Shown here: piece by piece, positions 34,890 through 47,613 of the stretch
Numbering within the stretch: position 1 is the first letter of the stretch
Layout: every line of letters begins with the position of its first letter
Origin: Phragmites australis
Lineage: Eukaryota > Streptophyta > Magnoliopsida > Poales > Poaceae
Assembly (NCBI RefSeq): GCF_958298935.1
Contig: NC_084933.1
Location: forward strand, 4,819,001-4,883,000
Reading direction: 5' to 3'
Length of the DNA: 64,000 nucleotides
Position numbers and translations under genes: made by a program
The notes under the pieces: model-generated
The model's input: only the letters and a program-made list of their open reading frames with translations
Told to the model about the DNA's origin: nothing
The model's database searches: none

Positions 34890-36480
34890 AAAACATCAAA
34901 GCATGTTGTAGAAGTATACCAGAAGAAGAAGTGGCCATAAGCACACCTCACCATTGCAGTGAGGATGGAGGTGGACAAAGTAGCGGTAGTTGAAAGGGAA
35001 GCATCTCACATGGAGTTTGATGATGCTCTCGTATTGGCAGTAAAAGACTTCTCAATAAAGGATATGGAGGCCTCTAATTTGCCCTCCTCCATTACCATAA
35101 AAGATGTCATGAAGGATGAAGCGAAAAAGAAAGCCATTGAAGATGAAGTGGTTGGATATCTTGCAGACTCTATCTAAAATTAGAGTAATTAGCCATTTAT
35201 TTAGGTGCTAAATTTAGGATGATTGAATAAATAAATGTATGCACTAGAAGAGCAAGCTTAGCTGAAAACAATATTTTCCGATAATTAATAAAGCTTGTAG
35301 TCTTGTTACTGCATCCTCGCATGTGAATGATTGAATGCTTTATTTATTTATAGAATATGTGTGGTGCACGCATAGAGAAAGTGTGTATTGTGGCTAATGG
35401 AACCACAAATACTATCTTAAGAGAAAATATGTATTTTCAGTCTATTAGAAATAACTCTAGAAAAGTGATGACTATCACTGTTAGTGATAAGTGCATAATA
35501 GGTTCTGAAAGAGCCACAATCATAGTACCTATGAGAACTACTTTGCATATTGAAGAAACATTGTTATACCTGAATATATAAGAAATCTCTTAAGTTCTAA
35601 AGATTTCGCGCTAACGGTTTCCATGTAGAAAATAGTAAATAAGATGACAGAGAGCGCCTACTCATCACTAAGCATGATAGTGAAGTGAGAATACTAGAAA
35701 AAATTCTCTCCATGAATAATGGCTTGTACTACACTCATATTAGAACACCTGAAGTATTCACTACCTTAAAAATTATGTTTCATAATGCAGAATTATTCTC
35801 CCTATGACATAATAAATTAGATCACCCTGGTCTTAGAATGATGAGAAATATAATTATCAACTCATAAGGTTATGGCATAAATGTAAAGAATTTCTCGAAT
35901 CATAAAGATTTTGTATGCCTTGCATGTGCTACTAGGAAATTAATAATAAGACTGTCTATCTTGAAGGTACAAGATGAAATCCCTACATTCTAACACCGAA
36001 TCTAGGGGGATATTCGCGGTCCTATTCAGCTGCTATCTTGCCTGTTTTGATACTTTATGGTATTAATAGACGCATCCTCGAAGTAGTCACATACATGTCT
36101 ATTATCTACCCACAACTGCACCTTTGCAAAGTTGATCTCGTAGATCATACAAATCAGGAATAAGTTTTCTGACCGTTGAGTGAAGTCCATTAGAATGGAC
36201 TACGATGGAAAATTTACTTCTAAAGTGTTCGATGATTATTGCACTAGTATGAGAATTAAAATTGAACATTCTGTATCGCACGTTCACACTCAGAATGGAC
36301 TAGCCGAAGCACTGATAAAAAATAAAATATATTGCTAGACCTTTGTTGCAACACTGTAATTACCTGCTACATGTTAGGGGCATGCAGTAGCACTGATAAT
36401 AATACGATATTTAGAACCAACAATTAGAAATTTGCATACAACCCACTTCGTTTACTGCATCTTTGATGAAAATAATTTTT
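34890..36480 (+). pseudogene. Copia C gag end, protease and integrase remnants
   Basis: It starts with KTSKHVVEVYQ, the segment that normally follows the gag zinc knuckle. A protease-like block at 35357-35581 reads VANGTTNTIL where VDSGTTHTIL is usual, so the catalytic Asp is lost. A GAG-pre-integrase motif LDHPGLRMMRN is near 35820. Integrase pieces MDYDGKFTSKVFDDYC and HVHTQNGLAEALI lie at 36195-36320. Many stops and frameshifts: non-functional. Confidence 0.78.
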
Positions 36481-37160
36481 CGTCATTAGGGGAGGAAATA
36501 TACCTTTGGATGAAAAATGTCAGGAAATTATTTAGCAGGTCAAAGGAATTACGGCACATGATCCTCATACTAGTGAATCAAATGATGAAGTACAGAAAAT
36601 TATCGATTTGTGAAAATTAACAAATGATATACCTGATCATTTTTGTGATTTGAAGAGCGTGACTAAGTTACATGTGCCTACACGCAATGCACCGGAGAGA
36701 GTGAAAGTACCAAAAGAAAGTACCCCTCATCTTATCCTAGGAGCTCCAAAAAATAATAAAATGACAAGAAATTTAGTTCCTCAAGTCCCAAATAGCCGGA
36801 GATGTCTAGTGAAAATAGGGAATGAGAGCTTATCATAGCCGATAAAAAAACACTTCAAAGGAAAAAAAAAATAGCCAGTTGAGGCCTGACGATGATATGG
36901 AACCTAAGAAAGTAGACATACCAGATTTGAATCTTCCCACATAAGAATAAATTAGCAAAAATTCGCACGCTGAAATTGACGCTGGTAAACTAAATGACCT
37001 TACTCCTACAATAAGAAATAATGAAGAGTAAGATGTAGAAGCACCTAAAAGTGCAACCCAGGATGAAATAGCAATAAACTATATGAATTCAGGGGTCCTA
37101 GAACAAATCAACCACAATAGTTGATATATACTTAGCAAATAAAATTGCCATAGTTATAAA

Positions 37161-38310
37161 TCATGACCCTGAACCTGTATCACTCACTAAATGTAAAATG
37201 AGGTCAGATTGGGAAGACTGGCAGAATGCAATAACAGCTGAAGTGTTGTCCCTGAATAAAAGAGAGGTTTTTAGGCCAGTATATCGCACACCTCTCCACA
37301 TCAAACCAGTAGGATATAAGTGCGTTTTTGTGTGTAAGAGGAATGAAAAGAATAAAATTGTGAGGTACAAAGCACGACTAGTTGCACAAGATTTCATTCA
37401 ACGACCAGACGTTGATTACGAAGAAACCTATTCCCTAGTCATGGGTGATATTATCTTTAGATATTTGATCTCAAGGACACTCAACATAGAGTTAAAAATG
37501 AAACTGATGGATGTTGTGACCGCATATTTTTATGGGAACCTTGATTTGAATATTTATATGAATGTACCTAAAGGAATACCATAGCCAAATCAGGATAAAA
37601 GAAATAGACACCTTTATAGCATACAATTAAAAAAATCATTATATGAGTTGAAACAACTAGGTAGAATGTGATACAATCATTTGAGTGAATTTATCGGAAA
37701 ACGAGACTACACAAATAACACGGATTGTCCTTGTGTATTCATAAGAAGGCCCTAGAATGGTTTTCGCATAATATCTGTATACATGGATGATCTGAGTATC
37801 ATCGGTACAGAAGAAAAAAAAAGGAAGCAAGTTCATACTTGAAGTCTGAATTTAAAAAGAAAGATGTGGATAAAACTAAGTTTTGCTTAAGCCTGCAGCT
37901 AGAGTATATGATAGATGAAATTTTAGTAAAAAATCAAACTACACTCAGAAGATGTTAGAGTGATTTAGTTTTGAAAAATCATTTACCGCTAAAACCCCCA
38001 TGGTCGGAAGGTCGTTGCAATAGGTGCGCTGATGTATCTGACTAATTGCACTAGGCTAGACATAGCGTTTGTAGTAAAACTACTTGCACGATACAATGCA
38101 GAGCTCACTAAAAAATATTAAAAATACGTGAAGAATATTCAATATTACTTGCAAGGTAGCAAAGATCCGAATTTGTTCTACAGAAAGAATCAGGACCTTC
38201 TGGTTAGATATGTGATACTGAGTATCTATTAGACCCGCATACAGTGAAATCACAGACCGACTATGTTTTCTTATATAGTAAAACTAACGTATCCTATAAA
38301 TCGTCAAAGC
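37161..38310 (+). pseudogene. Copia C reverse transcriptase and RNase H remnants
   Basis: The frame at 37198-37584 carries RT motifs WQNAITAEVLSL, YKARLVAQDFIQRP and MDVVTAYFYGNLD. It continues in broken frames with SLYELKQLGRMWYNHL and VYMDDLSII (catalytic MDD kept). RNase H-type text ends at KSSKQS near 38305, where sequence passes directly into LTR-like sequence, so the end of pol was deleted. Confidence 0.8.
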
Positions 38311-38445
38311 AAAGTTTTATTTTGTGTGATTGTTCATTATTGAATAGCAGAGAAAACCTTTTCCATACATTATATCTCGCTTTATATAATTATTTATTTT
38401 TAAAATCTCTAAACTACACTTGATAGCACACGATATCAGAGGTTC
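38310..38445 (+). mobile_element. Copia C 3' LTR remnant, rearranged
   Basis: Two overlapping pieces match the 5' LTR. One is ttattttgtgtgattgttcat at 38312; the other runs agagaaaaccttttcc ... cacgatatcag, matching 21256-21420 and even the first bases after the LTR. That suggests a small rearrangement, not a clean 3' LTR. Confidence 0.55.
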
Positions 38446-38455
38446 CTTAACACTC

Positions 38456-38973
38456 ATGACCCCTATGTGGTCGCGCTGGGAAGTGTGGGGGCCTCACCTT
38501 GCATCACCCGAGCCAGGTAATGAGATTTGTCAACCAATCACAGCCCTGAAGGTATCCTTTTCATCTTCTTCCCATTTACCACCCTCAGCTTAGGTTAATG
38601 CCACTGACAACCGGGTACGTCGTTAGGAGACGTTCCAACACCCCGAACCCCAAAAATGGAAACCCCAGGTTCGAATCCCTTCTCGTCTCCTCTCTATCCT
38701 TTATTCCTCCCGTTTAAACGAACCGCAGAATCGCATTCCCATCCGCCGTATTTAGCTGAAAGCAGCGGCACCAAATCCGATTCCTGGAAACCCTCCCGCC
38801 ACCTCTAAAACCCGAGCCCAAAACCCCGAAAAAACCCTAACCCTAAAAGCCGCCGCCACCCGCGCACCCCTTTTTCCGCGCGGCCCGTGCGGTCGGTTTC
38901 GTTCAAACGCAAACCCAATTTTTCGCGAGCGCGCGCGAGCGGGTTGGGGCGAGAGGCGGAGGCGGAGGAGGAG
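38456..38973 (+). promoter_or_regulatory. Promoter and 5' leader of the PUF gene
   Basis: The sequence between the copia remnant and the ATG at 38974 becomes increasingly GC-rich. It contains a telo-box-like run at 38832-38847. A GGTTCGAATCC (Pol III B box-like) sits at 38671-38681 without a convincing A box, perhaps debris of a SINE. No TATA box is obvious. Confidence 0.5.
38832..38847 (+). promoter_or_regulatory. Telo-box in PUF gene leader
   Basis: The sequence aaaccctaaccctaaa contains overlapping AAACCCTA telo-boxes about 130 bp before the start codon. In plants this element is common near the transcription start of growth-related genes. Function here is inferred. Confidence 0.55.
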
Positions 38974-41900
38974 ATGGCTCCGTTCGGTGACGGCGGCGGC
39001 GGGGAGCACGCGGAGGAGGGCTGGGACGCGCGGCGAGGGTGGGACCCGTTGCGCAGCGGCAGCGCGCCGCCGACAATGGAGGGGAGCGCGGCGGCGGCGG
39101 AGGGGCTGTTCGGCGGCGATGGGGCGTCGTTCTTCTCAGGGATGGACGGGCTCGGGCTCGGCGCGAGGCTCGACGAGGTCAGCAGGCAGCGCGGGGCCGC
39201 CGCGCAGGTGAGGGTTCTAATCGAGGTTGTGGGTTTGTTCATATGTAGATTCGATCGGTTGGTGTGGGTTTGGTTTTGAGATTTCTGCTTCGGTGAGGTT
39301 GCTCTAGTCTTATAGATCGTTGTGACATTATAGAGATTACATATGCAGGTGTGAGTTGCTTCTTGGGTTATTTATATTTTTTTTAGTTCTGTTCTTTGAT
39401 GGGTGGGTTCGGATTGGGGGTTTTACGGATTTAAATCGAATTGTTAGGGTCTGTGTGCGCAACGAAGTTGGCTGAAACGTGAAAGTATTCACCTTCATCG
39501 CTTTTTTGGTTTCCAATACTGAACATGTATGTAGTTTTACGGTGTAGGTGAGCCTCGTCCCGTCAGTTCTTGCATGTGTTGTTTTTTTTTTGTCTTTTAG
39601 ATGCTTGGATGAAGTGATGTCTGATCAGGAGCGTTGTTATCTTCGATGCGATCTGTGTGACTTTATCATGTTTGGCTTATGTTGTTGCTTTAGGATTTCC
39701 GTTGCAAATTCTTCTGTTGAGTATCCGAGAACTGCAATGATTCGATCTAAGGTCATGTTGCTAAAATTTTGTTTTTTCTTTCTTGTAAAATTTGGGTTTG
39801 CCTGAGACGCGTTGGCATGAGATACTTGAGTATACATAAATCAGTATTAGAGAGATTGGAAGCCGCATGTTGCTCATAATGTTTTCTATTATCTAGATTG
39901 TCGTCACCTAAGAATTGTGTTTTCTGTGTCCACTTGCCATGTCCAGAACTTCAGATGGTGGATTATAACTCACCGAGATATGTGTTGTAATTAATTTTAG
40001 GAAAAAAATCTCTTCCATGTTGCAAGAGATGCGCTTTTTCATCTGGTTGGACAATTATGGTTCTTAATGTGGCTTTACACTAGTAGATACCTGTTTGTCT
40101 GTCTTCATTTTTAGAAACTGATTATTTTGCGTAAGACACGGAGATTGAGTGGGAGATACAACGGGAGAGGAGAGTGGGGTGGCGTCTGGTTTGTTGGTGT
40201 TTGGTCTATGGAGCAAGAAATAAGGGTAGGGGTATGGGCCCAAACGGAAGGCCCAAATTGTTCTTTTCCTATTTTATGCTACTTTTTTATTCGTGACGAA
40301 TTTGTTGCTTTTTAAGACAATTGGTTGCCTAATTGCTCAATAAGCATCGTCACACATGGGAAGTGACTTACCTTGCCACCCTGGCAAGGACACTCAGTTG
40401 TTTATTGTTCGTGCTTCTTTAAGGCTTTACACCAGTACTAACCCACGCATGGAGACAATTTTATGTTGCATAATGCAGGAAGGAAATCACTTGCAAGTTC
40501 CGTATTGCTTTTAACTGAACTTCCATTCTACATGCAAATTTTTGCAATTGTCGTGGTGTGGCCATGCAGCTGACCCGGTCAATATTATGTTTGTGTACTT
40601 TTATTATTTTATTTGTACCCAAAAATGTTTTTAGTGCCTCCTATCTCTTCCATGGTTTGGATTTTTTTGGACACCTCGGTTGTTTTTATTTTTCTTTGCA
40701 AATTGTTGGAAAAAGCTTTGGTTCTATTCAGGTTTGCCAATCACACCCCAGGTGATACAACAATTTACCACTATAGCTTTTTCAATATGTATGCATTCAT
40801 AATAACTTTGGGCCTTCTTTTTTTCTTTCTTTCTTTCTTTTTTTTTTTTGCTTCAGGAGCATTTTGGTAATTCTGCATCATTATCTGTGGGACCACCGGG
40901 CCTCCTGCTTAATGGTACGGGAGAGTTGGATGAATGGCAATTTGGACCGAGCAGAGTTCATAGTGTTGGTGCAACCACGAACTACACTGCATTTGATATG
41001 GGCTCCCTTTGGACAGATGTGGAAATGGACAGTGCTGAATTTCGCAGGCATGTCCAGAACCGTTTCGTGTCGAACATGGAAAAGATGAATCCTTATGGCA
41101 GTAGGGACCTTAATGCTTCCTATGTCTCTGATTCTGATCTTTCAGATGCTTTATCTGGATTGAGGCTGTCTAATGCTGCAGTAATGGATGAAAGGAATCA
41201 TGAGGAAGAGTTACTAGATGAAATACTCAAACGTCGAAGAGATTTCTCCACTAAGATTGGTGATGATAACCGATCTGCTTTGGCTGCTAATGATTTTTGC
41301 ACACCTAGGTCTGAGCGTTTCAATGTGCGTCCGCTGCCAATATGTGGAGATGGTATTTTACGCAGGCAGACCAGTACATTAGATGGTTCCAATGCTTCAA
41401 GGATTAGTCGCCATCACATCAAGGATGCCGATCACTTATCTGTTGCTGAACAGCTTGCTATGATGCGATCGGGCAACTTGCACAGAGAGGCCAATCTTTT
41501 TCGCAATGCAACTATGACAAATATGATCAACCCCAGGAGCAATAGATACAACAGCATTACAGACTTGGATTTGGTTAGGAATCAAAAGGCATTCCGTGAG
41601 GATCTTTATGCTCATCAATATCTGCAGGGTGATAGTCTCTTTCAACCAGCATCTGGCCTCTCATATAACGATAGCAGGTTCTATCATGATGAGCCTTGTT
41701 TTCCCTATTCAAGAATGCAAAGATCAGGATCCCATTTTCGTCCAAACTCAGGGACCATTCCATCTCATGGTGATCGGCAATCACAGTTCTTCCCTTTCAA
41801 TAAAAAGGCGACTGGTAGAAATACGGGACCACATGTCTATCATGATAGCACAGTAGCAAACTACCTGGAAGTGCTATCTTTGGATAATGCAGATAGAAAT

Positions 41901-44900
41901 GGGGCTGATTCAGTGGAGTTGGTTGATGTAGTGGGCCGCGTAAAGGAAGTTAGGCAAGCCTTCTCTTTCATTCTGCAGTTAATGTTTTCCCATTCAAGTT
42001 CTCTTCATTTCATTAATTTCTAATCTAATGCAGTATGGATCAATATGGAAGCCGGTTTATTCAACAAAAACTAGAAAATGCATCAGGCGATGACAGGGAG
42101 GAAATCTTCCCAGAGATATTATCCAATGCAATTGCACTAACAACTGATGTTTTTGGCAATTATGTGATCCAAAAGGTATATCTAACTGTCCTAGTTCAAT
42201 TATTTGTACTTCTTGGGTAATCCTGATATTTGGAATGTTGTTCACAGTTTTTTGAGTTCGCTACAGAAAGCCAGTTAATCCAATTAGCAGATCAACTCAA
42301 AAGTCACATTTTGGAACTCAGCCTCCAGATGTATGGTTGCAGAGTAGTTCAGAAGGTCAGTTCAATGTTAAAGGTTTTGTATATATTACATTGCTATGCT
42401 TCACAGCTGTGATCTAAACATGTAACCATTCCAAACTCTGTGCTTTTTGTGAAATACTGTGAATGTCATGAAGCCCTATTCTGTTGGTTATACTAGCAAC
42501 CTGTGCAGGCATGGGCAACATGTTTTGCATTGCCTGCAAGGGCTGCTTTCAAATATAAGTCCGGATTTTGAAAAAAAAAAATCATAATTTCATTTTTCTT
42601 GTTCCAAAACTTGCAGGTTTACCATTTTTCTCTGAATTTTGATATATATAAAATTTCATTATATTTTGCAGTTATTAATTCTACTTTTTGCGCACTCATA
42701 TATATATATATACACACTCTTTATTCTACTCCCTGCGCTAAAAATAGCTATTTAACACCCCAACCCCGTCGACATGTCCTGCACCTATAAAAAATATCCC
42801 GCAACCGTAAATTCCAATTTATCGAGACCGTAAAATGCGTATGACCATAAAAACCATTCTGCAACCGTAAATTCCAATTTATCGAGACCGTAAAATGCGT
42901 ATAACCATAAATACTATTCCACAATGGTAAATTCCAATTTATCGAGACCGTAAAATGTGTATGACCGTAAAAACCATTCCGCAACCATTAAAAACTGGCT
43001 TCTGTAATCGCAAAAAAGACTATTGACAATAAAAATTGTGTAGTTTTTATTGTCAAGAGTCGTTTTTACAGTCACACGCATTTTACGGTCTCGATATATT
43101 GGAATTTACGGTTGCAGGATGTTTTTTACGGGTGTGGGACTGGTTGACAGGGTTGGTTTGTTGGGGTGTTAAATATAGGTATTTTATAGTCTCGATAAAT
43201 TGGAATTTACGGTTGCGGAATGGTTTTTATGGTCATACGTATTTTACGGTCTCGATAAATTGGAAATTATAGTTGCGGGACCGGTTGATGGGGTTGGGTT
43301 GTTGGGGGTGTTAAATAGCTATTTTTAGCGCAACGCTAAGAATAGCAGTGCCCTATATATATATATATATATATAATTAGAACTAAATCTTAAAATTATG
43401 TCCATCCAAATGATTGTGTTCATAGGTATGAACTTAAAAAAATTGAACCAAAACATAATGCTATAAATTGCTAACTATTTTGTTTACAATTACTATTTTT
43501 TTAAGCCTCAACACTCGGGTACAAGCTGTAGTATCTGAATGCACGTTCAAACGCACACCACACCCTACACGCACATCCACACACACCCTAAGGTGCACGC
43601 TAGACCTACAATCTATTCTCACACATGCCTATTGAAGAGATTCACGAAGCCTCAGGCTTCGCAAGCGACAAGCATGTCACCCTCCCATTGTGGACCACAG
43701 GTGCTTGAGGCTGTTCGGAAGTTTATTTTGTTTACAATTACTGTTGGACATCTTGAAGATCTTATTTAAGATATTCAAACTCATATATCTGTATTTTGTA
43801 ATTTTGGTAAGCCCCAAAGATGTGGTTTCATCCAGGTATGTAGCACAATGCATGTACCAATTCTGAGTTAAATATATCAAGTCCACAGTCATCCGATCAA
43901 TACCAATTTTGAAATAACTAGCACTAATCTGCAACTGACATATGCACACATGCATGTTTTGCATAAGATTGCCCATATGAAAGGGAGGATTTGCTTGACT
44001 GCATTTGTATAAAAGGGTCGGCAGGCTGGGTGAGCTGCTCACCTTGGTGGAGCTGGGCGGTGCTTGACGACATTGCAATTAATCCAGAAACTTTTGCCAA
44101 ATTTCCTTTTATTTTTCCCAATTAATGTGGAGTTTTTTAGCTTGTTCTCTTGTAGATTAATGTTAGGGCTTCTAGAGGAGTGTCCAAATGTTATATACAT
44201 AGGTTTTATGCAATTAACCAAAGTAATGTTGGAACTGCTTGCTTGTTCTTTCCCAGGATTGTTGTGGGGCCGCCCTCTTAAGGAGCCTCCAATCAGTATA
44301 GGTGTAGAACATAGATAAATAGATCTGATCTGATTTCAGTATGATTTATTGCATTTAATGTAATGCACGAAGGCTGCCAGTTACGCTAATGATTTATTTG
44401 TTACAGTTCTTTTGCAATAGTTCCTTTTTAGATTGCTTTGTTTCTTAAACCGTAAGAAATGAAACTGTTTCTTTGGATCTTAATATGGGTCATGATCCTG
44501 TTTTGGATGCATCCAGTGTTTATACATTGAATGCTCCTTGTGCACCAAATTTTGGTGTATGTGTGTAGCTATTATAGGTTATATAAGGTACATAAGTCAT
44601 TTCCATATGTTGGCCTGCCAAAGGTCAACATAGCTATCACTTATGGGTTCAAATTTCTGTGATTGGTGTGAGTTTTGAGTCATGTGTATTTCATTTTTTA
44701 CACGCTGCATATTTAATTTGGGAATAGCAAACAGTATTTTTTTGTTTTTTTGGCCAGTCTTTTATGTGTCATGATTTTTGATTATCCACTCCCCCCCCCC
44801 CCCCCCTGTTCTGCAATGCTACTTTGTTTTGGTGCTATTGCAATTTCTAATGAACCATTAACTCTAGTAGCGATTCCCATGGTGGTTCTGTGCCTCCTAA

Positions 44901-47613
44901 GTTAATTCCATGGCCAGATTCTCAGACAGCCCCCGCATTTCATCTGTCGTTGAATTGTTATGGATGTTTTAGTGTCAACAATGACAGTTTTTTCTTGGAG
45001 AGAATGGTTCTCTCTGATTTATGTCCCTCATTACTGATCTATCATCGGAAAATCCAATGATTAATCTAGCGGAGCGCGAGTTGGCTTCAGGCCTGCTTGG
45101 TTTGAGGATTGGCTTCACTTTAGGATGGGTCGGTCCATCATGGGTGACATGACCTCATTTCTCATCTTCTGTTGACATTGTGGCCATGTGGAATGGCATG
45201 GTGATGGCCAACTCATACATTTCTCAACCTGAAATAAGGAGGTTATGTTTAGGTCTTGCAGTTGTGATTGCATGCCATTCATTACTCCTTTTGTGGTGCT
45301 TTACTGATGAGTGTCCAGTTTACTAGGACAATATGAACTTCTGATGGAGGTTAATATAATTATTTTGTAATCCTGTGGGAATTTGTTAGTGAATTTACAT
45401 ACACACGAAAGAAACCATTTAAAATTATTCTTGGAGCTCTCAGCTTGGGGCTACATTACCAACATGGTTATCATTCCCAATTCAATTTATATTAACTCTT
45501 GACTAGCCATCTTATGAGTTACCACCACACATGCTTGAATCTCATTCTTCCCATCTAAGGGTAAATATCATTTGGTTAAATTGTTGTCATCCTTTTTAAT
45601 CCAATAATTTAGGGTCGGATGGATTTCGATGGGCTTAAATTCTTCTGTTGACCCCGCACACTTCCAATGAAATTTGATATATCTCGTTGGTGCTTTCATG
45701 GAATAAATTCTAATGTCCAAAATTTGGCAGGTTTTGGAGGTAGTTGATATGGATCGGAAGATAGATATTGTTCATGAGCTTAAGAATTTTGTTCTCAAAT
45801 GTATTGCTGATCAGAATGGTAACCATGTAATTCAAAAATGCATTGAGTGTGTTCCTGAAGATCGCATTCCGTTTGTCATAGAGCCTATTCTTTCACAAAT
45901 CTTTGTTCTTTGTACCCATCAATATGGCTGCAGAGTTATTCAGGTACATAATGCACCATTCTGTTTGTTACAAGGTGTTACATTCCCTGTAGTAACTAGT
46001 AACCTGAACTTTTCAGAGACTTTTGGAGCATTGCCATGATCCAGCGACTCAAAGTGCTATCATGGATGAAATTGTGCAACACACCTTCCGTTTGACAGAT
46101 GATAAATTTGGGAACTATGTTGTTCAAGTATGTTAATTCGTTCTATTTATGTATGTGTTTATTGGAATAGTTGAACTTTCTGTTTCCGTGGTACATTGAC
46201 CCAAGCACTTTGGCATCCCACTAGTATATAATATTGTTAACAAAATGATTAAATTAGTCATTTTGCAATTAGACTTTGAATGACCCTGATGGTTTGACCA
46301 ATTGACGCAATGTGGATTTTTTGAACATTGATCAGCTTGGAGGGTAATTGTTGAAGAGTTTGTAAAAGATATTATAAGTGTGCAACCTTGGTTTAACTTA
46401 CTGTTGGATTCTGGTTGGTTGCTTGTCTTTACTGGTCATACTGGTATCGCAGAGTTAGTACTAGTTGTATAGGTGGTGGAGCTCACTGTAAAATCTATTA
46501 GCAATCGGGAGTCCTAAGAATTCTAACTTCGTCTTGATGATTAGTTCTGTTGATTGTTTACACTTCATATGTTATGACATTGGAGCATACTGAAGCTATT
46601 TTTTTTCTGTTGCTTGTACTTTTGTATCTTAACGCCTTTGCCTCTGTTGTACTTGCTTGGTTTTTGATGAACCCTTTTTAAACATTCGTTAGCATGTGCT
46701 GCAACACGGGAAGCCAGAAGAGCGTTCATCCATTATTCAGAAGCTCTCTGGACAAGTGGTGATCTTGAGCAAGCAGAAATTTGCTTCTAATGTCATTGAG
46801 AAATGTTTGGCTTTTGGAACTCCTGAAGAACGTGATGGCCTTATTGGAGAGATCATTTCTTCTAGTCAAACATTTCAGGTTTGTCCTATTTCCCCCTAAG
46901 CTGGTACATCACAGTATTTCTTAGACAAACCATTCCACCTTTTATGACTATTTATTTATTTGAAGTGGTGATACACTAAGACTATATATGCGTATTTTTA
47001 GCTGGCCCCTGTATTCCTTTTTAAAAACACTTAAAGATTGTTAATGTGTTCTGGGTGGTCAACAAGTTGCTAGACTTTCTTCAATGTGACACTTGTTCTG
47101 TGTGCATACACCTGGTTCTTGGTTTTAATCTGTTAGAACGTGTATGCTATGCTCTTTTTTGAGTAGTGTAACAAATTTGATTGTGCACTTAAATTTTGGA
47201 GCTATCACGATACAGTTTCTTTATTCATTAATTATGACTGCCCATATGTCCTGCAGGAATTGATGAAAGATCAGTTTGGTAACTACGTTGTACAGAGAGT
47301 CCTTCAGACTTGTGATGACAAGTACCTAGAGATGATCCTTAAAAGCATCAAGTTGCACTTGAATGAGCTGAAGAATTACACATATGGGAAGCATATTGTT
47401 GCACGTGTTGAGAAGCTAATTGTTACAGGAGGTACGTAGGCAACAAATTTGTGTATCACATATAAAGAATGTGATAACTCTTCCCGGGACCAGATGCCTT
47501 CCAATTTCTAAAATTTATATTTGATTTCAGAAAAACGAGCAAGGTTGGCGTCCATGAATTGCCTACATCAGCAATCACCGAACTGTACAGATGTTGACGC
47601 TAATCCTTTTTAA
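38974..47613 (+). CDS. PUM: Pumilio/PUF-family RNA-binding protein
   Basis: Nine exons: 38974-39207, 40857-41953, 42034-42175, 42248-42355, 45731-45943, 46017-46127, 46693-46878, 47257-47431 and 47531-47613. They total 2,349 nt, 782 residues, with every junction in frame. The N-terminal ~440 residues are low-complexity (exon 1 Gly/Ala/Glu-rich), as in plant PUM proteins. Eight PUF repeats follow, with base-reading motifs SRFIQ, NYVIQ, CRVVQ, NHVIQ, CRVIQ, NYVVQ, SNVIE and NYVVQ, matching the canonical Pumilio code. The expected RNA target is therefore UGUANAUA in 3' UTRs; the known role is translational repression and mRNA decay in the cytoplasm. The start is the first ATG of a GC-rich exon with a clean donor (CAG/GTGAGG). 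Intron 2 has a GC donor. Intron 4 (3.4 kb) contains a fold-back element. Confidence 0.95.
42734..43332. mobile_element. Fold-back (long inverted repeat) element in PUF intron 4
   Basis: The ends are near-perfect inverted repeats of about 31 bp (TGCGCTAAAAATAGCTATTT...). The left arm has three units of exactly 60 bp (starting 42801, 42861, 42921; each with attccaatttatcgagaccg) plus a partial fourth. The right arm carries the same units inverted. The apex is a perfect 13-bp stem (43023-43035 with 43044-43056) and an 8-base loop. No ORF of meaning; repeat-derived open frames are artefacts. No target duplication was found. Confidence 0.85.
43520..45730 (+). other. Rest of PUF intron 4
   Basis: Positions 43525-43700 are a cac/cgcac-rich stretch resembling TE debris; the class is not clear. 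A run of C lies at 44791-44806. Otherwise no coding signal is seen before the exon at 45731. Confidence 0.5.

Noticed and set aside
38671..38681. tRNA gene near GGTTCGAATCC
   Set aside because: Only a B-box-like string is present; no A box, no cloverleaf and no acceptor stem could be found.
42748..42984. ORF with three ~20-residue repeats ([12 protein letters not shown])
   Set aside because: The protein repeat is only the 60-bp DNA repeat of the fold-back element read in frame (60 is divisible by 3).
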